From Bugulina stolonifera (taxonomy: Eukaryota; Bryozoa; Gymnolaemata; Cheilostomatida; Bugulidae), in contig OW285197.1 in NCBI GenBank assembly GCA_935421135.1, positions 12,653,223 through 12,717,222 of the forward strand: a stretch of 64,000 nt of DNA, given 5' to 3'. This document shows, in pieces, positions 12,250 through 23,246 of this stretch; the first letter of the stretch is position 1; each line of letters begins with the position of its first letter. The notes under the pieces were generated by a model. That model was not told where the DNA came from, did not search any database, and saw only the letters and a program-made list of their open reading frames with translations. A program made the translations under genes and the position numbers.

Positions 12250-15200
12250 ATGAGGTTCTACTGGGCATACATCACCTGTTCTCTCTTGCCGTTGTGGCTA
12301 TCTGCTTATGGTGCAACCTTACGTCATCTGGACGCAGTCAAGTACGCAGAGAGACCCTTGTTCCTGAAGAAAGTGGTGCACAAGCTAGCTGACAATAATA
12401 GCGGGAAGATTCGTCCAATCATATACATGCACGGGATATTCGGTAAACCCAATGAGCATGAATTTCCCACGACCTATATACAGTCGGTTAGTGCATGTAT
12501 ACTGTTACCTCTACTAGGTTACATGTTAGATGGTAATGTATCTATATTCATATAGTAAAACGTGGGAAAACGATTCCACTTGGTGTGTTTGTTATAGCAA
12601 GTATTTGTATAGTACACACATGTTGGTGACGTCAATCTCTTTATGGCTCTCATTTATTATTATTGTTTGTCAGAGTGCAATTTAAGCTCAAAATTAGTAA
12701 CTTATTTCAAGTTTTCTCAAACTTTCTGATTTTTCATTGTGAAAACTACCAATACACACACTGCACATGTAAGCTATACATTATATTGTACTTTGTAATA
12801 CGTAATACATATATTTTTTATCATCGGTGCACACATGTAATAATCATTGCAATCCACATGTGAGTATATTATAGTGATGATCATGTATGTTTCTAGAAAG
12901 TTCCTGGTGCCATTATCTACCCCATAAAGATGTTTGATGGGCTGGAGAGTGCCTTGAATCTTTACCATCAGCTCAAGTATATCATCCCTGCCATGCAAAC
13001 GGTGTGTATATAGGTCAACTAGGAGGTGTGATTTGTGGTATATACATGTAAGTTAACTAAGAGGTGTGGTTTGTGGTCTATACATGTAAGTTAACTAAGA
13101 GGTGTGGTTTGTAGTATATAGGTCAAAAAGGAACTGTGGTTGGTAGTATATAGGCTAACTGTGGGGTGTGGTCTGCAGCATATAGGTCAACTATGGGTTG
13201 TGGTCTGCAGTATATAGGTCAACTAGGAGGTGTGGTCTGCAGCATATAGGTCAACTATGGGGTGTGGTCTGCAGTATATAGGTCAACTTGAGGGTACGGT
13301 GTGTAATATATAGGTTATTAAGTAATTGTACGCCAGGTAGTGATAGACTGATACTAGCACCCTTTTGATCAAGAAAACTGGTACTTTAAACACATATAAT
13401 ATTAGAATTTTTCTCGGTTTAGATAATGGACAACCACACAGATACAGGAGTTACCCTCCTCTGTTACTCTCAAGGAGGTGTAATCTGTAGATCAGTGGTA
13501 CAGATGTTATCTACACACAATGTACACACTATGATTACCTTGAGCTCACCCTTAGATGGACAGTACGGAGTGACCAGCTACATGTCCAGTTTTGTACCAA
13601 ACAAGGACAGGAAGTATCTATGGGAGTATGTATCATTAATTATGATATGCTATATTTGTATAAGGTTAGGATAGTATTGCATGTAAATGTATATATCATA
13701 AGGTATTATACTGAACACTGTGGTAGGTACCAGCATGTATAGCATAGTATAATGCCCTCTACAGATTTGTATGGGAGGTGGAGTAGTATAAAATGAAGTA
13801 ACAATGCTTTGAGGTCATTGAGCTATTGCACCAACTTGTCCTTGGGTCATACATTATAATCATCATGTTATCAAGGCTGTAGCTATCTTACCTTCATTTC
13901 CACTTTATACTACGATACAGACAATAAATCTACATCATAAATAAGGTATTTAAAGTTGATGACTATCAGAGGGTGCTTTGACTGTCTCTATATACCTATA
14001 CCTAGTTGTGGTTCCTTGGTCTGGCCTTTCTAGGGCCAAGGGCTATGTCTCTCTATGGTTTCTATGGAAAACAATTCACTTCGTTTCCAATCCAAATAAA
14101 AACCCCAAACGTCTAACCATCACTGTGCACTCTCTTCTCTATCTGTATGTCTGTCTGTCTGTCTGTCTGTTATATAACTAGTCACATGTATTCAAGTATC
14201 TCTAACAACTTCCTCACTCAGTATATCTTATATTACTATGGTATGGAGACTTCCACAGTTCATGATACATTTAGGGCGAGGTCACAGGTCACAGTGGGTT
14301 ATCAAGTGAGCGACATGTGCATTTATTTATAGCTGGACCAATAGGTGTGGTGTCTAACTGGAGTTACTCTGTTTGCCTACATATAGCACAAGTTACACAG
14401 TATTTACATGTATATAATATACTATGTGCACACCATTACAATAGTATTTTATGAAGTCAGTTCTATCTATATTATTATTTATTGATGAAGGTGAGGTATT
14501 AGCTGTATAAAACAGAATGTTAATGTAGACCTGCCTGCCATTAGACTCAGTTGGTTCCAAGTCTAAACTATGACATCATTTCCTTCTTTAGGTTCTGGTA
14601 CTCAGGCGTAGGCCAGGACATCTCGATAGGCGACTACTGGAATGATCCTCACCACCAGAGGGAGTTCTCTGACCCTAAAACTGATGTACTCATAGCCAGA
14701 CTTAATAATCAGACAGGGCACTCTGACAGTGCAGGTTAGTAGGGTATATACAGTAGTGAGGTTAGTAGGGTATATACAGTGGTGAGGTTAGTAGGGTATA
14801 TACAGTGGTGAGGTTAGTAGGGTATATACAGTAGTGAGGTTAGTAGGGTATATACAGTAGTGAGGTTAGTAGGGTATATACAGTAGTGGGGTTAGTAGGG
14901 TATATACAGTAGTGAGGTTAGTAGGGTATATACAGTGGTGAGGTTAGTAGGGTATATACAGTAGTGAGGTTAGTAGGGTATATACAGTAGTGAGGTTAGT
15001 AGGGTATATACAGTAGTGAGGTTAGTAGGGTATATACAGTAGTGAGGTTAGTAGGGTATATACAGTAGTGAGGTTAGTAGGGTATATACAGTGGTGAGGT
15101 TAGTAGGGTATATACAGTAGTGAGGTTAGTAGGGTATATACAGTAGTGAGGTTAGTAGGGTATATACAGTAGTGAGGTTAGTAGGGTATATACAGTAGTG

Positions 15201-18200
15201 AGGTTAGTAGGGTATATACAGTAGTGAGGTTAGTAGGGTATATACAGTAGTGGGGTTAGTAGGGTATATACAGTAGTGAGGTTAGTAGGGTATATACAGT
15301 GGTGAGGTTAGTAGGGTATATACAGTAGTGAGGTTAGTAGGGTATATACAGTAGTGAGGTTAGTAGGGTATATACAGTAGTGAGGTTAGTAGGGTATATA
15401 CAGTAGTGAGGTTAGTAGGGTATATACAGTAGTGAGGTTAGTAGGGTATATACAGTAGTGGGGTTAGTAGGGTATATACAGTAGTGAGGTTAGTAGGGTA
15501 TATACAGTGGTGAGGTTAGTAGGGTATATACAGTAGTGAGGTTAGTAGGGTATATACAGTAGTGGGGTTAGTAGGGTATATACAGTAGTGAGGTTAGTAG
15601 GGTATATACAGTGGTGAGGTTAGTAGGGTATATACAGTAGTGAGGTTAGTAGGGTATATACAGTAGTGAGGTTAGTAGGGTATATACAGTGGTGAGGTTA
15701 GTAGGGTATATACAGTAGTGAGGTTAGTAGGGTATATACAGTGGTGAGGTTAGTAGGGTATATACAGTAGTGAGGTTAGTAGGGTATATACAGTGGTGAG
15801 GTTAGTAGGGTATATACAGTGGTGAGGTTAGTAGGGTATATACAGTAGTGAGGTTAGTAGGGTATATACAGTGGTGAGGTTAGTAGGGTATATACAGTGG
15901 TGAGGTTAGTAGGGTATATACAGTAGTGAGGTTAGTAGGGTATATACAGTAGTGAGGTTAGTAGGGTATATACAGTAGTGGGGTTAGTAGGGTATATACA
16001 GTAGTGAGGTTAGTAGGGTATATACAGTGGTGAGGTTAGTAGGGTATATACAGTAGTGAGGTTAGTAGGGTATATACAGTAGTGAGGTTAGTAGGGTATA
16101 TACAGTAGTGAGGTTAGTAGGGTATATACAGTAGTGAGGTTAGTAGGGTATATACAGTAGTGAGGTTAGTAGGGTATATACAGTGGTGAGGTTAGTAGGG
16201 TATATACAGTAGTGAGGTTAGTAGGGTATATACAGTAGTGAGGTTAGTAGGGTATATACAGTGGTGAGGTTAGTAGGGTATATACAGTAGTGAGGTTAGT
16301 AGGGTATATACAGTAGTGAGGTTAGTAGGGTATATACAGTGGTGAGGTTAGTAGGGTATATACAGTAGTGAGGTTAGTAGGGTATATACAGTGGTGAGGT
16401 TAGTAGGGTATATACAGTAGTGAGGTTAGTAGGGTATATACAGTGGTGAGGTTAGTAGGGTATATACAGTGGTGAGGTTAGTAGGGTATATACAGTAGTG
16501 AGGTTAGTAGGGTATATACAGTGGTGAGGTTAGTAGGGTATATACAGTAGTGAGGTTAGTAGGGTATATACAGTAGTGGGGTTAGTAGGGTATATACAGT
16601 AGTGAGGTTAGTAGGGTATATACAGTGGTGAGGTTAGTAGGGTATATACAGTGGTGAGGTTAGTAGGGTATATACAGTAGTGAGGTTAGTAGGGTATATA
16701 CAGTAGTGAGGTTAGTAGGGTATATACAGTAGTGGGGTTAGTAGGGTATATACAGTAGTGAGGTTAGTAGGGTATATACAGTGGTGAGGTTAGTAGGGTA
16801 TATACAGTAGTGAGGTTAGTAGGGTATATACAGTAGTGAGGTTAGTAGGGTATATACAGTAGTGAGGTTAGTAGGGTATATACAGTAGTGAGGTTAGTAG
16901 GGTATATACAGTAGTGAGGTTAGTAGGGTATATACAGTGGTGAGGTTAGTAGGGTATATACAGTAGTGAGGTTAGTAGGGTATATACAGTAGTGAGGTTA
17001 GTAGGGTATATACAGTAGTGAGGTTAGTAGGGTATATACAGTAGTGAGGTTAGTAGGGTATATACAGTAGTGAGGTTAGTAGGGTATATACAGTAGTGGG
17101 GTTAGTAGGGTATATACAGTAGTGAGGTTAGTAGGGTATATACAGTGGTGAGGTTAGTAGGGTATATACAGTAGTGAGGTTAGTAGGGTATATACAGTAG
17201 TGAGGTTAGTAGGGTATATACAGTAGTGAGGTTAGTAGGGTATATACAGTAGTGAGGTTAGTAGGGTATATACAGTAGTGAGGTTAGTAGGGTATATACA
17301 GTAGTGGGGTTAGTAGGGTATATACAGTAGTGAGGTTAGTAGGGTATATACAGTGGTGAGGTTAGTAGGGTATATACAGTAGTGAGGTTAGTAGGGTATA
17401 TACAGTAGTGGGGTTAGTAGGGTATATACAGTAGTGAGGTTAGTAGGGTATATACAGTGGTGAGGTTAGTAGGGTATATACAGTAGTGAGGTTAGTAGGG
17501 TATATACAGTAGTGAGGTTAGTAGGGTATATACAGTGGTGAGGTTAGTAGGGTATATACAGTAGTGAGGTTAGTAGGGTATATACAGTGGTGAGGTTAGT
17601 AGGGTATATACAGTAGTGAGGTTAGTAGGGTATATACAGTGGTGAGGTTAGTAGGGTATATACAGTGGTGAGGTTAGTAGGGTATATACAGTAGTGAGGT
17701 TAGTAGGGTATATACAGTGGTGAGGTTAGTAGGGTATATACAGTGGTGAGGTTAGTAGGGTATATACAGTAGTGAGGTTAGTAGGGTATATACAGTAGTG
17801 AGGTTAGTAGGGTATATACAGTAGTGGGGTTAGTAGGGTATATACAGTAGTGAGGTTAGTAGGGTATATACAGTGGTGAGGTTAGTAGGGTATATACAGT
17901 AGTGAGGTTAGTAGGGTATATACAGTAGTGAGGTTAGTAGGGTATATACAGTAGTGAGGTTAGTAGGGTATATACAGTAGTGAGGTTAGTAGGGTATATA
18001 CAGTAGTGAGGTTAGTAGGGTATATACAGTGGTGAGGTTAGTAGGGTATATACAGTAGTGAGGTTAGTAGGGTATATACAGTAGTGAGGTTAGTAGGGTA
18101 TATACAGTAGTGAGGTTAGTAGGGTATATACAGTAGTGAGGTTAGTAGGGTATATACAGTAGTGAGGTTAGTAGGGTATATACAGTAGTGGGGTTAGTAG

Positions 18201-21200
18201 GGTATATACAGTAGTGAGGTTAGTAGGGTATATACAGTGGTGAGGTTAGTAGGGTATATACAGTAGTGAGGTTAGTAGGGTATATACAGTAGTGAGGTTA
18301 GTAGGGTATATACAGTAGTGAGGTTAGTAGGGTATATACAGTAGTGAGGTTAGTAGGGTATATACAGTAGTGAGGTTAGTAGGGTATATACAGTAGTGGG
18401 GTTAGTAGGGTATATACAGTAGTGAGGTTAGTAGGGTATATACAGTGGTGAGGTTAGTAGGGTATATACAGTAGTGAGGTTAGTAGGGTATATACAGTAG
18501 TGGGGTTAGTAGGGTATATACAGTAGTGAGGTTAGTAGGGTATATACAGTGGTGAGGTTAGTAGGGTATATACAGTAGTGAGGTTAGTAGGGTATATACA
18601 GTAGTGAGGTTAGTAGGGTATATACAGTGGTGAGGTTAGTAGGGTATATACAGTAGTGAGGTTAGTAGGGTATATACAGTGGTGAGGTTAGTAGGGTATA
18701 TACAGTAGTGAGGTTAGTAGGGTATATACAGTGGTGAGGTTAGTAGGGTATATACAGTGGTGAGGTTAGTAGGGTATATACAGTGGTGAGGTTAGTAGGG
18801 TATATACAGTAGTGAGGTTAGTAGGGTATATACAGTGGTGAGGTTAGTAGGGTATATACAGTAGTGAGGTTAGTAGGGTATATACAGTAGTGAGGTTAGT
18901 AGGGTATATACAGTAGTGAGGTTAGTAGGGTATATACAGTAGTGAGGTTAGTAGGGTATATACAGTGGTGAGGTTAGTAGGGTATATACAGTAGTGAGGT
19001 TAGTAGGGTATATACAGTAGTGAGGTTAGTAGGGTATATACAGTAGTGAGGTTAGTAGGGTATATACAGTAGTGAGGTTAGTAGGGTATATACAGTAGTG
19101 AGGTTAGTAGGGTATATACAGTAGTGGGGTTAGTAGGGTATATACAGTAGTGAGGTTAGTAGGGTATATACAGTGGTGAGGTTAGTAGGGTATATACAGT
19201 AGTGAGGTTAGTAGGGTATATACAGTAGTGAGGTTAGTAGGGTATATACAGTAGTGAGGTTAGTAGGGTATATACAGTAGTGAGGTTAGTAGGGTATATA
19301 CAGTAGTGAGGTTAGTAGGGTATATACAGTAGTGGGGTTAGTAGGGTATATACAGTAGTGAGGTTAGTAGGGTATATACAGTGGTGAGGTTAGTAGGGTA
19401 TATACAGTAGTGAGGTTAGTAGGGTATATACAGTAGTGGGGTTAGTAGGGTATATACAGTAGTGAGGTTAGTAGGGTATATACAGTGGTGAGGTTAGTAG
19501 GGTATATACAGTAGTGAGGTTAGTAGGGTATATACAGTAGTGAGGTTAGTAGGGTATATACAGTGGTGAGGTTAGTAGGGTATATACAGTAGTGAGGTTA
19601 GTAGGGTATATACAGTGGTGAGGTTAGTAGGGTATATACAGTAGTGAGGTTAGTAGGGTATATACAGTGGTGAGGTTAGTAGGGTATATACAGTGGTGAG
19701 GTTAGTAGGGTATATACAGTGGTGAGGTTAGTAGGGTATATACAGTAGTGAGGTTAGTAGGGTATATACAGTGGTGAGGTTAGTAGGGTACATACAGTGG
19801 TGAGGTTAGTAGGGTATATACAGTGGTGAGGTTAGTAGGGTACATACAGTGGTGAGGTTAGTAGGGTATATACAGTGGTGAGGTTAGTAGGGTATATACA
19901 GTGGTGAGGTTAGTAGGGTATATACAGTGGTGAGGTTAGTAGGGTATATACAGTAGTGAGGTTAGTAGGGTATATACAGTGGTGAGGTTAGTAGGGTATA
20001 TACAGTAGTGAGGTTAGTAGGGTATATACAGTAGGTGTTGGAAACATTCATGTGTATATTAGTGGTATATACAGTAGGTGTTGGAGACATTCATGTGTAT
20101 ATTAGTGGTAGATACACACCCTTACTGTTATCCAATCTTTATTGGTTACACCCCTAGCTAGTTATGCAGATGTTATGTTGTTCCTTATACAATGCATTGG
20201 TGTTAGTTCACTCGTACTCATCTGTTGAGATACCTAAACTAAACACATTGGCTGTATGCCATCATACAAACACCACACATAGGTTACAATCAATTTTATG
20301 ATGTCACATGATATTATGCCAACAAATTGATATGGTTGCACCAATTATATAATAATACTAGTGCCATAAACAACTCAAACATGGTGTATTGTTAGTCATG
20401 TCTTGTGTGATCATATGATCTGAGATTAATAGGCGCCATGTGTCTATATAATACATGTCAGTATGTACTCGCTGGGCAGTGACGCTGAGTATAGCTTGGA
20501 TTCTACGCTGATTTTTGGAAGGTGACTATGCACCTTGAAGGCTGTTATAGTCTTAGGCGTGTTCATTCTCATAGTACCGGCCTCCGGGACCCCCCCCCCC
20601 CCCCCCCCCCCGAGATATCCACGCCCCAAAGGACAATACTAAGCATATTAAATTTGTAATATTTTTCATGCAAGAAATTTATTTGTGAATAGCAAGAGAC
20701 CTAGTTCTACAGATGTGGGAATAACCCGCCCTGCCTGGGGTTTGAACCTGAGGTTCCCATTCTCTTCTATTACTTTGTCATCACCAATTGATTTTTGATT
20801 TTGGTTTGAATTCAGAATATAAAAGGAACTTCCTCAAACTACAGAAGTTGGTTATGATTGGTGGACCTCATGACTCTGTCATTACTCCTTGGCAAAGTGC
20901 CCAACTAGGATTTTATAACCAGAATGAGACAGTACTACCTTATGAACAGCAACCTGTAAGTAGTGTTATTATTATACAGCTGTAACTACATGTACATGTA
21001 TATTAATATTTGAAGTGGGAGTTACCTGCTCTTAGACCTTCATAGTGTAAAGGAGGACAACTCTAAGTTGCCACTAACATTTTCATTCTAATGTACATGT
21101 ACATGATGGAGATCACAACAGCCAGGATAGTTTATGTGTTTACATGATTACATTTTATATTGCTTCATTACATAATTAAATGTTATTGTATTATATAATA

Positions 21201-21360
21201 ACGTTGTGTTATTTAGTGGTACATCGATGATGGCTTTGGCCTGCAGACTCTAGATAAAGCTAAGAAAGTGGTGAGACATACAATACCAGGTATTGATCAT
21301 ATCTATTGGTACAGGACAGCTAAGGTATTCGACTGCTGTGTTATACCTTATATATCATAG
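12250..21360 (+). CDS. PPT2: Lysosomal palmitoyl-thioesterase PPT2, copy 1
   Basis: PPT2 is a soluble lysosomal alpha/beta-hydrolase that cleaves acyl thioesters (S-acyl-CoA type substrates). Six exons: 12250-12486, 12897-13001, 13423-13625, 14592-14734, 20816-20955 and 21217-21360, giving 323 residues. The first ATG of the frame is followed by a hydrophobic signal peptide. Landmarks: MHGIFG oxyanion-loop strand, nucleophile motif CYSQGG (Ser130), SSPLDGQYGV, DYWNDPHHQREF (near-identical to vertebrate PPT2), GGPHDSVITPWQS with the acid Asp249, NETVLP, and the catalytic His304 in the GIDH segment. The full triad is present. Exon phases are identical to those of copy 2. Intron 4 is about 6.1 kb because of a 26-bp array that starts at its donor. 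Intron 2 also starts with a repeat array. Confidence 0.92.
13002..13320. repeat. Minisatellite at the start of PPT2 copy 1 intron 2
   Basis: Degenerate units of about 40 bp containing GGTGTGGTYTGCAG and TATAGGTCAACTA. The first unit begins at the 5' splice site (13002), so the donor GTGTGTATA is itself the left edge of the array. Confidence 0.8.
14735..20032. repeat. 5.3-kb, 26-bp minisatellite in PPT2 copy 1 intron 4
   Basis: About 204 head-to-tail copies of a 26-bp unit that begins GTTAGTAGGG, continues TATATACAG and ends TRGTGRG. Three variants dominate, ending AGTGAG, GGTGAG or AGTGGG; two units near the 3' end read TACATACAG. The array begins at the exact 5' splice site after exon 4 (GCAG|GTTAGT). 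A run of variants starting at about 15461 recurs at about 17307, i.e. 71 units (1,846 bp) later, showing higher-order duplication. A short two-copy repeat of another unit follows at 20030-20110. Confidence 0.97.
20589..20611. repeat. Poly-C tract
   Basis: A run of about 22 cytosines in PPT2 copy 1 intron 4. Similar C or G runs occur at about 25270, 34170, 42085 and 63048. Confidence 0.9.
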
Positions 21361-21490
21361 GCATTGATATGTTATACCTTATATATCATAGGCATTGATG
21401 TGTTATACCTTATATAACATTGACATCGATGCTTTATACCTTATATGTCATAGACATCGATGTGTTTAACCTTATACATATCACAGACAT
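21337..21490. repeat. Short tandem repeat seeded on the PPT2 copy 1 stop codon
   Basis: The last coding bases and stop (TTATACCTTATATATCATAG) recur about four times with a period near 31 bp, with GGCATTGAT-like spacers and increasing divergence. The first unit is the true 3' end of the coding region. Confidence 0.8.
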
Positions 21491-21499
21491 TGACCTAGC

Positions 21500-22412
21500 T
21501 ATTACTACTCCATTCTATATACTGCACTAGACTTTTACTGGTCAATCACATGGTGCTGTATTCCAAATATTATCTAACAGTATAGGGGTGGGTAAGAAGG
21601 AGAGTCCCACTAATTGTGGAATTTTGGTGTCTAGTTCACAGGCTAGTAGAGTTTTATACAGCTACTACTAGCCTATTCCAGTGTGTGTACTCTTTAGTAA
21701 TACAGCACTGTATATGGTTACATGCTAGCCTTAAAGCATGGTAGTATTTCTATATATTATTTTATCATAATATTAATATTGGTGTCATAATCTTTCCATT
21801 TGCCATAATTATCTAATAATATACTATAATAATATCCATAACCACTCAGTATTATCTAACCATATGCTTCCAGTGTTTCATACTATCTTGTATATTAATA
21901 CAAGTTTTTATTTGTGCAAGAAATTTGTCTATTAATGTTAGTAGTAGTATAAGAAGTATTTTGGTGATGTTATTATAAATAAAAATCTTACTACTTTACT
22001 ATCAACTAGGTAATGTAAATGTAAAGTAATAGCTGCCCTCTCTACTACAGTTATAACTGTAACCACTCTATCATTGCTGCTTTTGCTTTTTATTATGTTC
22101 TTGCTGACTGCTATCTTTGATTATCTGATAACAGTGTAGTTATCCTATCATTACACTTGTCATTGTGTTCCTTCTATCAAGAAATTGTTGCTGTACTTTT
22201 TCTGTTCTGTTCTCTATTTTTTGAGTACTAACTACACTGCTGTAGTTCATATGTTATACAGTTTTATACTTTTAATAAATTCTCAATTTTAAAATCTTGC
22301 ATGCTCCTCAATCATTCTGTCTAACTAGTATTTTATACTTTTCTATTATGGCTAATTATGAGTGTGATACAAAAGAGACTTTGACAATTTTTTATTTGGA
22401 AACTTAAATCTC
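21500..22412. other. 3' flank of PPT2 copy 1, no gene seen
   Basis: AT-rich sequence without supportable exons. It probably contains the PPT2 copy 1 3' untranslated region; an AATAAA lies near 22274. Confidence 0.4.
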
Positions 22413-22414
22413 CA

Positions 22415-23033
22415 TGACCAGTGACTATAGTGACCAGTGACTATAGTGACCAGTGACTATAGTGACCAGTGACTATAGTGACCAGTGACTATAGTGACCA
22501 GTGACTATAGTGACCAGTGACTATAGTGACCAGTGACTATAGTGACCAGTGACTATAGTGACCAGTGACTATAGTGACCAGTGACTATAGTGACCAGTGA
22601 CTATAGTGACCAGTGACTATAGTGACCAGTGACTATAGTGACCAGTGACTATAGTGACCAGTGACTCTAGTGACCAGTGACTATAGTGACCAGTGACTAT
22701 AGTGACTCTAGTGACCAGTGACTATAGTGACCAGTGACTATAGTGACCAGTGACTATAGTGACCAGTGACTCTAGTGACCAGTGACTATAGTGACTCTAG
22801 TGACCAGTGACTATAGTGACCAGTGACTATAGTGACCAGTGACTATAGTGACCAGTGACTATAGTGACCAGTGACTCTAGTGACCAGTGACTATAGTGAC
22901 CAGTGACTATAGTGACCAGTGACTCTAGTGACCAGTGACTATAGTGACCAGTGACTATAGTGACCAGTGACTATAGTGACCAGTGACTATAGTGACTAGT
23001 GACTATAGTGACCAGTGACTCTAATGACAAGTG
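22415..23033. repeat. 16-bp minisatellite
   Basis: About 38 copies of GACCAGTGACTATAGT, with a minor GACTCTAGT variant and a few shortened units. It ends about 210 bp upstream of the first exon of the coiled-coil gene, so it may lie in that gene's promoter region. Confidence 0.95.
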
Positions 23034-23246
23034 AGTAGTGGGAAGCTATCCTTACTGAAAGGGCAACCATGTATTTCAACTAAGCATTCCTTTAGCATTC
23101 TATTAGTTTAAATTTTATAAATTGGAGAGTTATTTAAAGTATTTGTGAAAATTATGGTTCTCTGAGCTCTACATCATAAAAATGTTTGTATTGTATAATA
23201 TTATGGTATCGTTGATCATTCGTTTTGAATACCCCGAAGAGACAAC

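Noticed and set aside
14735..20032. CRISPR array or telomere-like repeat
   Set aside because: Units are directly abutting with no unique spacers, the genome is eukaryotic, and TTAGTAGGG is not a telomere repeat; it is a minisatellite.
20700..20760. B-box-like GGGTTTGAACCTGAGG
   Set aside because: No A box at suitable distance; insufficient for a SINE or tRNA call.
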